From Aureococcus anophagefferens (taxonomy: Eukaryota; Sar; Pelagophyceae; Pelagomonadales; Pelagomonadaceae), in assembly GCF_000186865.1 (NCBI RefSeq), contig NW_008705561.1, forward strand, positions 1,811,150-1,875,149: DNA of 64,000 bases, in the 5' to 3' direction. Numbering within the stretch: the stretch's first letter is position 1; every line of letters begins with the position of its first letter. A program made the translations under genes and the position numbers. Under the pieces are notes generated by a model, which searched no databases, had not been told where the DNA came from, and saw only the letters and a list, made by a program, of their open reading frames with translations. Shown piece after piece: positions 25,803 through 35,233 of this stretch.

Positions 25803-27779
25803 ATGCCTCGGCGTACCGCAGCGGAGCAGCGTAAAGTGGACCGGAAGGTGGCGAAGACCGCGGAAGAGGCCGCGGAGTGCAAGCGGCTCAAGGACGCACA
25901 CGACGATTTCAAGAACTCCGACGCGGCGCCCGGGCCGCACCGCGACAAGAAACTCAAGAAGCTCTACGACGACTGGTACGACTACTACGCGGCCACCGGC
26001 AACGGCAAGCGGCAGATCAAGCGCGAGGCGCAGAACTCGCTGAGCAACAACCTCCACAAGAAGCTCGAGGCCGCGCGCGCCGACGACACGCTCCGGGAGA
26101 CGACGAAGAAGCAGAAGGTCGACGAGCTCGCGGCGCAGGCGGCCGCCGCGAAGGCGAAGACGCACGCGGCGGAGGAGAGCGCCCGCAACGACGCCAAGCG
26201 CCAGAAAGTCATCGACCTCCGCGAGGACGCGCGCGCGGTCGCCGCCGACGCGAGTTTGAAGCCGTCGACGCAGAAGCGGAAGCTCTCCGCGCTCGCGAAG
26301 CAGGTGGCCGCCGCGGAGGAGGACACGCACGCGGCGCAGCAGCGGCGCCAGCGCCTCGCCGCCTACGCGACGCACCAGGAGCTCGCGGATGAGCTCGCGG
26401 TGCTCCTCGACGACGAGGACGCGGACGAGGACGACGTCGCGGACCTCACGGCGCGCGTCCAGGCCGCGGAGGAGGACACGCCCGCGGCGCGGTCGCGGCG
26501 CCAGCGCCTCGCCGCCTACGCGGCGCACAAGGCGCTCGCGGATGAGCTCGCGGTGCTCCTCGACGACGAGGACGCGGACGAGGACGACGTCGCGGACCTC
26601 ACGGCGCGCGTCCAGGCCGCGGAGGAGGACACGCCCGCGGCGCTGTCGCGGCGCCAGCGCCTCGCCGCCTACGCGGCGCACAAGGCGCTCGCGGATGAGC
26701 TCGCGGTGCTCCTCGACGACGAGGACGCGGACGAGGACGACGTCGCGGACCTCACGGCGCGCGTCCAGGCCGCGGAGGAGGACACGCCCGCGGCGCTGTC
26801 GCGGCGCCAGCGCCTCGCCGCCTACGCGGCGCACAAGGCGCTCGCGGATGAGCTCGCGGTGCTCCTCGACGACGAGGACGCGGACGAGGACGACGTCGCG
26901 GACCTCACGGCGCGCGTCCAGGCCGCGTGGCTCAAGACCGGCGCGGGGTACAGCGCCGCGCGCCGCTTGGCGGACCTCGAGGCGGAGATCCGCGCCTCCG
27001 CCGCGACGGGCAAGGTGCCGCCGGGCAAGATCCTGGAGCGCGCGCGCGCCATCGCGCGCGCCGTCGTCGACTACTCGCTCCAGGAGATCCGCGCCGGCCG
27101 CCGCGTGTCCATCGGCAACGCGCGGTTCGGGCGCATCCTCGAGGAGGCCAAGCGCGTGCCGCGGCGCGAGGGCTTCGCGGTCAAGGGCCCGCGCGGCGGC
27201 ACGCTGCCCTGGAGCCGCTTCTCTTTGAAGCTGTTCCCGCGCGTCGCGGAGACGGTCGTCGGGAACGTCGCCGAGAAGTACGCGCACAACATGCTCGCGA
27301 ACCACGAGGCCGTCACGCTCGACGACTTCGCGTACGACAACTTCGGCTCCGGCGGCGTCCACCACGACGAGGAGCTGGGCGACACGGGCCTCTACGTGCT
27401 CTCCCTGGAGCCCCGCGCGACGGACACGACGCGGCCGTCGCGCTACATCCTGGGCCGCGAGGTCGAGTTCAGCGACGAGTTCGAGGCGGAGCTCGCGGCG
27501 GGGCGGTCGCCCGCGGGCATGCCGACGTCGGCGCGGAAGGACGACCTCGACGTCTACATGCAGGACTTCTCGGCCACGGGGAGCCCGGTCTACCGCGTCT
27601 ACACGCGCGGCACGTGGGCCGTCTTCACGTACAAGAAGAAGCCCGACTCGCCCTTCAACGGCCTCCAGAAGTTCAAGTGGGGCTCGTCGGCCGTCGCGCG
27701 CGCCAAGGCCCAGGCGAAGATCGACGAGAAGTCCGTCAAGGGCAACTACGTCGTCGTCGGCTCGGACAGCTGGGTCTAG
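25803..27779 (+). CDS. Coiled-coil protein with four 51-residue tandem repeats, unknown function
   Basis: A 658-aa protein. The first 170 residues are a charged, Lys/Ala/Glu-rich helix-former. Residues 171-374 are four tandem 51-aa units, each with RRQRLAAYA, LADELAVLLDDEDADEDD and VADLTARVQA. Units 2-4 are almost identical at the DNA level. The C-terminal ~280 residues look globular (AEKYAHNMLANHEAV, GGVHHDEELGDTGLYVLSLEP, TRGTWAVFTYKKKPDSP) but match no family I know. There is no signal peptide. An ATG 75 bases upstream (25728) would add a hydrophobic leader; the downstream start is preferred because codon bias begins there. The gene is divergent from the EF-hand gene. Confidence 0.7.
   Translation: MPRRTAAEQRKVDRKVAKTAEEAAECKRLKDAHDDFKNSDAAPGPHRDKKLKKLYDDWYDYYAATGNGKRQIKREAQNSLSNNLHKKLEAARADDTLRETTKKQKVDELAAQAAAAKAKTHAAEESARNDAKRQKVIDLREDARAVAADASLKPSTQKRKLSALAKQVAAAEEDTHAAQQRRQRLAAYATHQELADELAVLLDDEDADEDDVADLTARVQAAEEDTPAARSRRQRLAAYAAHKALADELAVLLDDEDADEDDVADLTARVQAAEEDTPAALSRRQRLAAYAAHKALADELAVLLDDEDADEDDVADLTARVQAAEEDTPAALSRRQRLAAYAAHKALADELAVLLDDEDADEDDVADLTARVQAAWLKTGAGYSAARRLADLEAEIRASAATGKVPPGKILERARAIARAVVDYSLQEIRAGRRVSIGNARFGRILEEAKRVPRREGFAVKGPRGGTLPWSRFSLKLFPRVAETVVGNVAEKYAHNMLANHEAVTLDDFAYDNFGSGGVHHDEELGDTGLYVLSLEPRATDTTRPSRYILGREVEFSDEFEAELAAGRSPAGMPTSARKDDLDVYMQDFSATGSPVYRVYTRGTWAVFTYKKKPDSPFNGLQKFKWGSSAVARAKAQAKIDEKSVKGNYVVVGSDSWV
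26313..26924 (+). repeat. Coding minisatellite, four 153-bp units
   Basis: The units start at 26313, 26466, 26619 and 26772. Their exact 153-bp period keeps the frame. The first unit differs mainly at its 5' end (THAAQQ for TPAALS). The others differ by only a few bases, which indicates recent expansion or gene conversion. Confidence 0.92.
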
Positions 27780-27861
27780 GCGCGGCCGGACGGGGGCAGC
27801 GCGCCGCTCAGCGGCCTTCGTAAGGTGCGCCTGTGAGCCCTCAATATTGAAGGATCGATGA

Positions 27862-28932
27862 ACGGCATCGCTGGCCAGCTCCCGAAGAGGCGAAGCCGGC
27901 CCCCTGGTCCGCGGCGACGACGGCTACTACGAGCGCCGCGCCGTCGAGCTCGCGTGCGACTTGAACGGCGCCTTCACGCGCCTGTGCATGGAGGGCGTCT
28001 ACGACGCGACGCGGAAGCGCGTCCTCACTTTCTGCGGCCCGACCGTCGTGGACCTCAAGGCCGTGCGGAACCACGAGGGCGTCTCCTTCAAGACCAACCC
28101 CGACGTCTTCAGCGCGGCCCGGGCGCCGTGGTCTGCCATGTCGGACCCGACCGTCGCGCAGGTCGACCACGCGCCGCTCGAGGACGCCGGGGCCCTGGGC
28201 CTGGTCGCCGAGGCGACGTACATGGCGCGAGCCGGCGTCGACGAACCGCGCGCGACTTCAAGTTGCAGAGAACCAATGCGAGTTGAGTGGCAACAAACAA
28301 ACGTTTGTTACGCAGAGCTTGAGCGGCTCAGACTCTACATTAAATTTTGGGCTGCTTCGATGCCTGCACATGTAGGTCGGCGACCAGCTCATCGTGAACG
28401 GCGGCCTGCGGCTCGAGTTCGCGCTGCGCCACCCCGTCGCGCACATGGATGCGGCCTCGTCGAGCTCGGCGAGGCGTCGAGGCTCAGCGAGCAGCCCTAC
28501 AAGGCCCGCGCGCTCGCCTTCCTCGAGCTCGACTTCGGGCTGCTCTTCGCGGACCCCGTGACGAGCTCCGCCTTCCAGCACCTCGCTGCGCAGCTCAAGT
28601 TCCTGCTCGCGGTCTACAGCGACCCGAAGCCGACGGACACGTTCGGGCTCGCGTGCGACGAGCTGCTCCCGACCGTGCGCGAGGCCTCGACCGCGGCGGC
28701 GCGCATCTTCGACCTGCTCTGGCCGCCGCTCCACCAGTCGAAGTCGGGCCGCATGTTCGCCTGGCGCACGCCGAGCGCGCACACCTTCTTCGTCCACTTC
28801 CTCTCGACGTTCGAGAAGAACGAGTGCCACCTGGGCCGCTACAACGAGGAGGTCTTCGAGAACGCGCACATCCTGAACAAGAAGCTGCTCCACGTCGCCG
28901 TGTTCCCGGCGCCGACGCACGTCCTCCAGTAA
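27862..28932 (+). pseudogene. Disrupted or incompletely resolved multi-exon gene, unknown function
   Basis: Two coding-like blocks are visible. Block 1 (about 27895-28236) reads GPLVRGDDGYYERRAVELACD and continues through FTRLCMEGVYDATRKRVL. Block 2 (about 28445-28932) contains YKARALAFLELDFGLLFADP, FGLACDELLPTVREA and a normal TAA stop. An AT-rich 139-nt candidate intron (28237..28375) lies between them and joins GGC|GTC GGC GAC CAG in phase 0. The short segment after it (LIVNGGLRLEFALRHPVAH) is in a different frame from block 2. A second small intron or a one-base indel is therefore required near 28445. No convincing start codon was found. It may be an active gene with unrecognised splice sites or a decaying copy. 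Confidence 0.4.
28245..28375 (+). mobile_element. Candidate introner-like AT-rich insertion
   Basis: A 131-bp AT-rich segment flanked by GTCGACGA (28237-28244) and GTCGGCGA (28376-28383), an 8-bp repeat matching at 7 positions. It ends ACATGTAG at the acceptor. This is the target-duplication layout of the other introners. However, no terminal inverted repeat was recognised and the left end does not begin CAG/CTG, so it may be an ordinary intron. Confidence 0.3.
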
Positions 28933-28983
28933 ACTTACGAGCTAAAGCTGAACAAATCCGAAGATGTTGAACTCAAAGAAAAT

Positions 28984-29934
28984 TCATGAGGCCCCCCGCG
29001 CCATGGCGACGACCTCCGCGACGTCCGGCGCGTCGCTTCGGAGCGGCTTGTAGAGGTAGCGCAGCGGGGCGACGTCGAGCGCCTCGAGGCGGTCGTAGCC
29101 CGCGGTGTCGTAGAGCTCGAGCGCGGGGACGTTGTCGCGGTGGACGTGGAGGAAGACGGAGTCGTAGCCCCAGGCCGCCGGCCCCGCGAGGTGTTCCGCG
29201 GCGGACACGAGCGCGCGCGCGAGGCCCCGGCGCCGGCACCGGTCCGCGACGCAGACGTTCGCGACGTAGGGCCGCGGCGGCGCCGCGGGCCGCCCGGGCT
29301 TCAGGAGCCCCGCGAGCCGGTCGAAGGCGGGCAGCGGCGTCGGGTGGGCGCCGTCCGCGTCCCGCAGCCGCAGCTCGACGGCGCCGACGCACTCCGACCC
29401 GCTCCGCCGCGCGGCCAGCAGGACGACGGCGTCGCCGTCGCCGGTGGACGCGCCCGCGACCTCGGGCCGCCGCAGGCGCGCGCCGCAGCGCGCCCGCAGG
29501 CCGAAGGCGTACTCCGCCACGTCGTAGGACCGCGCCGCCGACGCGACGGCGCCGAGCGCCGCGTCCTCCCACGTCGGCTCCTCGCCGCCCGAGTACTCGA
29601 CGACGACGCTCGGCGCGAAGGACGCCGCCAGGAGCTTCGCGACGCCGTCGACGTCGCCGCCCTCCATGACGCCGAGCACGATGGGGTCCCCGTCGTCGAG
29701 GCTCGCGAGCCGCGGGCGCAGCGCGCCGCCGCCGGCGATGCACCCGAAGGACTGGCTGTCGAGCCAGGGCCGGAGCGCCGCGTGCTCCGCGAAGGGGACA
29801 AGAGCATTTATCCTGGCGAATGTGATACATAGAAGAAGCTGCTGGCGCAAATTGCGCCCGTTGCTGCTCCCAGCGCTGGCGCGGGAGCCCATAGCTAGCA
29901 CTTCGCTCTGCAACCCAAAGTCGCTGCAGTGCAC
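28984..29934 (-). CDS. GNAT-family N-acetyltransferase
   Basis: A 316-aa product. The C-terminal ~110 residues form a clear GNAT core: YVANVCVADRCRRRGLARAL (motif A, acetyl-CoA loop RRRGLAR), then VFLHVHRDNVPALELYDTAGY (motif B with N-x-x-A-x-x-L-Y). The middle contains VVVEYSGGEEPTW and GDGDAVVLLAARR, a diverged N-terminal part of the fold. The N-terminal ~60 residues are variable and could be a targeting sequence. An internal ATG at 29892 is another start. Similar proteins in algae and plants include plastid GNATs, but the substrate cannot be told from sequence. Confidence 0.83.
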   Translation of the reverse strand: MHCSDFGLQSEVLAMGSRASAGSSNGRNLRQQLLLCITFARINALVPFAEHAALRPWLDSQSFGCIAGGGALRPRLASLDDGDPIVLGVMEGGDVDGVAKLLAASFAPSVVVEYSGGEEPTWEDAALGAVASAARSYDVAEYAFGLRARCGARLRRPEVAGASTGDGDAVVLLAARRSGSECVGAVELRLRDADGAHPTPLPAFDRLAGLLKPGRPAAPPRPYVANVCVADRCRRRGLARALVSAAEHLAGPAAWGYDSVFLHVHRDNVPALELYDTAGYDRLEALDVAPLRYLYKPLRSDAPDVAEVVAMARGAS

Positions 29935-30012
29935 CTTGCTGCAAGGCCCGCACCTCTCGTACGCGTCCGCGAGTATACATGGCGCGACGTTCGAAGATAC
30001 ATTAAATCGCCC

Positions 30013-31233
30013 TCAGAGCTTGACGCCAAAGTCGGCGTAGGACACGACGCCGCCGGCGTCGCACGCGGCGCGCCACTCCGCGACGGTCGGTCGCTTCGTC
30101 TTCCCGTTGCCCTTGCTCTGGAAGAGGACCATGGAGCCGAGGACGAAGGCGATGCCGAGTTTGAACTGGCCCGACGCGCGGGCGTCGGCGGCGACCGCCG
30201 CCGTGAGGACGATGGCGATCGCGGACGCGAAGTTCTTCGAGATCGCCGACGCGTACTGGATCGTCGCGCCGATCAGCAGGCCGCCGACGGCCTTGCAGAG
30301 GACGACGGTCCAGACGAGGGGCGTGAACTTGGCGAGCTCGCCGAGGAGCGTCGAGCAGGCGGGCAGGGCCGGGACCGTGCAGAGCGCCGTCAGCAGCGAG
30401 AGCTGGAGCTGCCGCGGCCAGAACGCGCCCGTGCCCTTGTTCTTCCCCTTGAGGATCTTCTCGAAGTAGACGTTGGCGAAGCCCGACAGGGCGCCCGACG
30501 CCAGGCAGGCCAGCGCGCCGGCGATCGCGCCCGACGGCACGCCGCCCGAGGAGGCCATCGCGCGGGCGAGGACCAGCGCGCAGCCGGCCATCAAAGCGGG
30601 CTGCGCGGCCCACTGGCGCTTCGACAGCGTGCGCCCGAGGAGCGTCACGGAGAAGGCCGCCGTGAAGAGCGTCTTCGACTGGCTCAACACGAGGTAGACC
30701 GTCGACGACAGGCGCTCGTGCGCGAAGAAGAAGAGCACGTTTTGCGCCGCGAAGCATAGCGCGGGCACGCCGAGCACGACCATGTCCCGCGGCCGGCCGT
30801 AGGCCGCCGCCAGCGTCTTCCGCTGCTCGGCCACGGGCGTGCGCCGGGCCGCGAGCCAGCAGAGCGCGAGCAGCGGCTTGACGAACTCCTGCGTGATGCT
30901 CGCGACGGCGCCCGAGTAGTCGCATGTCTGGCACGCGCGCCGCGCGAGGAGGCTCGTCCCCGCGGACTGCAGCACGAGCGCGAACATGATGAGGCCCTTG
31001 CAGAGGTTCGTCTCCGTGAAGGGCCGCGCGTCGGCCTCCGCGTCGCCGGAGCTCACCACCTCCAGGGCCAGGCTCGCGCGCGCGGCGACGGCGCGGCGCG
31101 GCGCGCGCAGCGGCGCATGGGTGCACGGGCGCGCGGGTCGCGCGACCAGCCGCCGCGCCGGCGAGCGGAACGCTGCAACGGACGCGAGCGCGCACGCTGC
31201 GAGCAGCCTGCGGGCAAAGGTCGAAGCCATCAT
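30013..31233 (-). CDS. Nucleotide-sugar transporter (SLC35A/UDP-sugar type) with plastid-like presequence
   Basis: A 406-aa protein with about ten hydrophobic segments. Motifs of the CMP-sialate/UDP-sugar transporter family are present: FFFAHERLSSTVYLVLSQSK, TAAFSVTLLGRTLSKRQW, GALACLASGALSGFANVYFE and AISKNFASAIAIVL. Such antiporters exchange nucleotide sugar for nucleoside monophosphate across the Golgi membrane. The N-terminus MMASTFARRLLAACALASVAAFRSPARR has a signal peptide with V-A-A-F before a basic stretch, the complex-plastid import pattern, so a plastid envelope location is possible. The start codon lies 8 bp from the terminal repeat of a Harbinger transposon, so the original 5' region has been displaced. 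Confidence 0.82.
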   Translation of the reverse strand: MMASTFARRLLAACALASVAAFRSPARRLVARPARPCTHAPLRAPRRAVAARASLALEVVSSGDAEADARPFTETNLCKGLIMFALVLQSAGTSLLARRACQTCDYSGAVASITQEFVKPLLALCWLAARRTPVAEQRKTLAAAYGRPRDMVVLGVPALCFAAQNVLFFFAHERLSSTVYLVLSQSKTLFTAAFSVTLLGRTLSKRQWAAQPALMAGCALVLARAMASSGGVPSGAIAGALACLASGALSGFANVYFEKILKGKNKGTGAFWPRQLQLSLLTALCTVPALPACSTLLGELAKFTPLVWTVVLCKAVGGLLIGATIQYASAISKNFASAIAIVLTAAVAADARASGQFKLGIAFVLGSMVLFQSKGNGKTKRPTVAEWRAACDAGGVVSYADFGVKL

Positions 31234-31241
31234 GGCGATGA

Positions 31242-31277
31242 GAGTGTGTTTCACTTTGCCCCGGCGGAGCTCTGCCG
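31242..31277 (+). repeat. Harbinger left terminal inverted repeat
   Basis: Begins GAGTGTGTTTCACTTTGCCC and continues CGGCGGAGCTCTGCC. It matches the complement of the right end with one base gap after CCGGC. Confidence 0.93.
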
Positions 31278-31348
31278 GCTCGCCAGAGTCGGGGAGGCAG
31301 AGCCCGGCAGCCCGTCGCCATTCGAACGACGTCGTCAACCGCAGCCCC

Positions 31349-32917
31349 ATGAGCGACTCGTCCGACTCGTCCGACTCCGAGCCCGCCCCGGGGTCCGCGG
31401 CCGCGCTCGCGGCGGCGGCGGCGAAGAAGAAGAAGAAGGCGCCCGCGAAGAAGAAGGCGCCCGCGAAGTCGCGGGCGCCGGCGAAGAAGAAGGCTGCCCC
31501 GCCGGCGGACAGCGACGTGGTCGTCGAGAAGCGAAAGCGGAAGTCGAAGGCCGAGGGCAGCCGTTGCGGCGGCAAGCAGACCAAGTGGACTGCGGAGGAG
31601 AACGAGCTGTTGCTCCTCCTACGCAAGGAGACGAAGGACGACGCGGAAGAGGAGCGGCACGACCGCAATCTGGGAAAAGACGGCGAGGTCGTGGCGAAGA
31701 TGACCTCCGTGATCATCAGGCAGATGCAGAACCGGCTCTTCGCCGACGCCGCGGATGAAAGGTACGGCCACGTGGCGCACGTGTACGCGACGCTCCGAAA
31801 ACGGTTCACGGACGACGAGGGCAAGCCGCAGCACGGTGTGGCGAAGAAGCTACAGGGGCGGTTGGCGGCCATAAAGAAGGAGTTCGACAATGAGTACCAC
31901 CGGCGGCTGAAGGGCACGGGGGAAGCGCGGACGGCGACGGGCACGGCCACGGCGATGGCGAACGCCGTCGCGGACGCGGACGGAGCCGCGCTGGGGCCCG
32001 ACGAGGAGGTCCGAGAACTTCATGGCGAGGAGGAGGCGGCGGCCAAGAGGAAGATCGCCGGCTTCCTCTGGACGGAGGCGGCCTACGAGTACGCCCTCGA
32101 GCTCTGGGGCGACGACACGAAGATTACCCGGCAATACGCGTCGGCGGAGTCGGCCCTGCCGTCGCCCGAGAAGGAGCACACGGTCGCGGACGACTCCCCA
32201 GCGGCCAGCGACGACGAGGAGGACCGCGGGCGGGACGAGGAGGAGTCCGCGGAGCGGCCCGAGTTCGCGCCGCCGTCGCCAGCGCCGTCGTCGTCGCCGC
32301 CGCGGTCGCCACCACCACGGTCGCCCTCGCCGGTGTCCGCGCCTGGGAGCCCCGAGGACGCCGCCTCGCCTGCGCCGGCGCCGGCGCCTGCTTCTGCGAC
32401 GAGCGATTCGCCGCGCGACAGCGGGCGATCGGCGACCCTGCGACAGAAGGCGGCCGCGACGCGGACGAAGAAGCGCAAGTCCCTCGACGGCAAGAGCGGC
32501 GACGACGACGGGTCCGAGGGCGGCGGCTACTCGCACAGCCTCGAGGCCATCTTGGGCATGGCCAAGACGAGCAACGAGTACTCGCGGACGTCCGCGAAGG
32601 CGTCGGCGAGCATCGCGGCCTCCTTCAGTGCGATCGCCGGCGCCAACAAGCCCAAGCCCACGGACGACGCGACCGAGGTGCGCCTCACAAAGCTCGAGGA
32701 CGGTATGACGGGTATGCAGAGTGACGTCAAAGACATCCTCGGACTCCTCCGCGCTCAAGCCGCGGCACCCGCGGCGCCTACTCCTCCCGCCCCGCCCAGC
32801 CCCACCGAAGCCGCAGCTCCTTCGCCGAAGGCGAAAAAGAAGCGTGCTCGCGCGGCCCCGGCCCCCGCCCCAGCTGCGGCCGCGACGACTCGTCCGCGAC
32901 GCGGCACTGGCAAGTAA
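31349..32917 (+). CDS. Harbinger-associated Myb/SANT-like DNA-binding protein
   Basis: A 522-aa protein. An acidic Ser/Asp head (MSDSSDSSDSEP) and a Lys/Ala tract precede a Myb/SANT-like domain at about residues 75-190: QTKWTAEENELLLLLRKET, then MTSVIIRQMQNRL, RKRFTDDEGKP and LQGRLAAIKKEFDNEYHRRL. The second half is Pro/Ser/Ala-rich with a helix (LTKLEDGMTGMQSDVKDILGLL) that may dimerise. In PIF/Harbinger elements the Myb-like protein binds the subterminal motifs and brings the transposase to the ends and to the nucleus. Its place inside the TIRs, convergent with the transposase, supports that role. The upstream frame through the TIR is treated as non-coding. Confidence 0.85.
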   Translation: MSDSSDSSDSEPAPGSAAALAAAAAKKKKKAPAKKKAPAKSRAPAKKKAAPPADSDVVVEKRKRKSKAEGSRCGGKQTKWTAEENELLLLLRKETKDDAEEERHDRNLGKDGEVVAKMTSVIIRQMQNRLFADAADERYGHVAHVYATLRKRFTDDEGKPQHGVAKKLQGRLAAIKKEFDNEYHRRLKGTGEARTATGTATAMANAVADADGAALGPDEEVRELHGEEEAAAKRKIAGFLWTEAAYEYALELWGDDTKITRQYASAESALPSPEKEHTVADDSPAASDDEEDRGRDEEESAERPEFAPPSPAPSSSPPRSPPPRSPSPVSAPGSPEDAASPAPAPAPASATSDSPRDSGRSATLRQKAAATRTKKRKSLDGKSGDDDGSEGGGYSHSLEAILGMAKTSNEYSRTSAKASASIAASFSAIAGANKPKPTDDATEVRLTKLEDGMTGMQSDVKDILGLLRAQAAAPAAPTPPAPPSPTEAAAPSPKAKKKRARAAPAPAPAAAATTRPRRGTGK

Positions 32918-33581
32918 GTTGACAACATTTTGAATGCGATCGAGCAGGGCTTCGGCCGCCGAAGCCCTCGGCCGCGTGCGCGACGTCGTCGTGCACAGGA
33001 GCGCGTCGCGGAGCGTTCTCGCACCGTCGCGGCAGCGCGCCTGCAGCTTTGCGAGGGCACGGCACCGCGGCTCCAGCGCGTGCTCGACATCTAGGACGGC
33101 AAGGACGACACAGCGGCGCCTCGCGGCGGCGGTCATGCACTGGGACCCGGGCAAGCTCCGCGCGCACGACCGCGTCGCCGTGTCCGAAGCCATCGCGAAC
33201 GAGTCAGTCTCGCAGACGAGGCTCGCCGCGTGCGTCGCGCGCCAGGTCTACGAGCTCGCGCTCGTCGCGGCGTCGCGCGCCTCGCGCTACGCGCCGCCCG
33301 AGGACGACTACGACGACGTCGTCTGCCTGTCGCCGCCGCCGACGCGGTCCGCGCGCGCGACCGAGGCGCCGCACGAGCCCTGGACCGCCAAAACTTCGAC
33401 CTCGCGCGCGCGGTCCGTCCCCGCAGCCGCCGCGCCTCGCGCTCTTCGCGGCGGTCGGCGCGTCGCCTCCTGCTCCACGGTTTCGCGCAGGCGGACCTCG
33501 AGCTCTTCGTTGTCGTCGCGCATCGCGTGTCGCTGGCCCTCCAGGACACGATGCGCCGCTGGGACATCGCCGGGGCGGAAC
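32918..33581. other. Region between the two transposon genes, with a possible extra ORF
   Basis: This 664-bp segment inside the transposon has coding-like character on the plus strand from ATG 33135 (MHWDPGKLRAHDRVAV, ACVARQVYELALVAAS). The pattern shifts frame near 33385, so an exon boundary or decay would be needed. On the minus strand an alternative frame gives a short helix (RDDNEELEVRLRETVEQEA). Neither can be assigned. It could be a remnant third gene or a long 3' region. Confidence 0.3.
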
Positions 33582-35164
33582 TTAGAGCGGGACCATGCGG
33601 TCCAGGAGAGTCTGGCGGTAGGCGATCGCTCCAGGAGCGGTCGTCGTCGGGACGACGGGACGCCCGACGTAGTCCGGGTCTTCGTCGCCGACGTCGGGCG
33701 TCGTGGCGAAGCGCCGGAAGCGGCTCGTAAAACCCTGGTCCATCTCGTCGATGGTGACGTTGTGGAGGACAACGCAGGCCTTGACGATGGTGTTCCATTC
33801 TTCGGGAGTTCGCTGGCGCAGGCCCACGCGGAGGCATCGCCACTGGCCTTTGAGCTTGCCGTATGCGCATTCGACGACGACGCGCGTCGCCGAGAACCGC
33901 GCGTTGTACGTTTTCCACCGGGGCTTCGCGACGGACGCCGACTTCGGAAAGCCCTTCTGCAGCCAGCGCGTGAACGGGTACGCGCTGTCGCCCATGATGA
34001 AGTACGGGTGCGGGACATACCTACCTCGGGTGGCTGAGTGAGAGAACGCGCGCAGACGCGACTCGCGGACTGCGGGCCGTGCGTCCAGAGCGCGCTGTCC
34101 TGGAGCGCCTGCACGTCGCTGCCCTGGCCCGGGAGCCCCACGTGGACGTGAATGAAGCGCCCGACGGCGTCGACGAGCCCGCTGAGGATGATGCTGTACC
34201 AGCCCTTCCGGTTGAAGAAGTCGTCGTGTATTTCCGTCGACGGTTCCACCCCGATATGGCTCCCGTCGAGCACGCCGAGGACGTGGTCGAAGCCGCTCCA
34301 GGCCTTGAAGGCATTGGCGGCGGCGGCGCGCTTCGCCTCCGAGTTGGGCCAGTGCCGATTGACGTAGCGGGCGGTGAGCTCCGACACGACCGCGGACGTG
34401 AAGGCCCTCACGCACCGCATGACCACGGACCCGCTGAGGTTCCTCCTGAAGACCTGCGCCGTCCCCCGGTACGTGGCCCCCGTGGCCAGCTGCCAGAGGG
34501 CGATGAGGGCGACCTCGTCACCGTTTCGAAAGTGCAAGAAGTCGTTCGACGTGTCGCGGAGCTGCTTCGGGGCCCGAGACCTCAAAAGCGGTCGGATCGT
34601 CTGCATAATGGTCTGGTAGGCCTCGAAGGAGAGCCGGAAGTGGCTCCTGAACTTCTCCTTCATGCTCGCGATGAGGTAGTCTACATCTTCGTCATCATCC
34701 GGCGGGTCGAACAGGATCACAAAGTCGTCGTAGATGCCATGCCCTCGGTTCGGCGGGCGGACTGGGTTCTCCTCGCGCGAGGCCAGGCGATGCCAGAGCT
34801 CCCGGCGGGCGCGACGGCGTTGACGCAGTAGAGCGCGGTTCGAGCGGCGGTCGCGCCGGTCGACGACGTCGGCCAGAGCCAGCCCCGCGGGAGAGAGCAG
34901 GAAGGGCACCTGCGGCATGCACGTGATAGCCGCCGCTGCGCCGCAAAGGAGGAGCAGCATCTCGAGGCTGAGGTCCGTCGCCGCCGTCCCGAGCACGACG
35001 GGCGCGACGGGCTCGCCGTCGTCCGAGGGCGGCGGCAGCGACTCGTCGTCGAGGAGCACCGGCGCAGGCGTCCGGAACACCGGAGCGCGGCGCGGCGCGC
35101 CCCGGCCACGGCCACGGCCACGGCCACGACCGCGGCCACGGCCCAGGCGCGCGGTCCTAGCCAT
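33582..35164 (-). CDS. PIF/Harbinger transposase (DDE superfamily)
   Basis: Exon 1 is 35164..34063 and exon 2 is 34024..33582, giving 514 aa. A 38-nt intron with GT/AG ends is proposed; a frameshift is the alternative. The N-terminus has a Gly-Arg repeat (GRGRGRGRG). A helical DNA-binding region (RLSFEAYQTIMQTIRPLL, ATGATYRGTAQVF) leads into the catalytic core. The DDE triad is visible as LGVLDGSHIGV (first Asp), PYFIMGDSAYP (second Asp) and ATRVVVECAYGKLKGQW (Glu), with GWYSIILSGLVDAVGRF and LPGQGSDVQAL between. This is the DDE_Tnp_4 arrangement. The enzyme cuts and pastes the element with a 3-bp target duplication, matching the flanking TGA. Confidence 0.9.
35103..35143. repeat. GGCCAC hexanucleotide repeat in transposase exon 1
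   Basis: About six imperfect copies of the hexamer GGCCAC encode the Gly-Arg run near the transposase N-terminus. It is a likely site of length change by slippage. Confidence 0.8.
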
Positions 35165-35233
35165 CGGGCTGCCTTCGAGTCCGGAGCTCTGCAGTGGTGT
35201 CGAGTGCAGAGCTCGGGGCAGCTCTGCCGGCCT

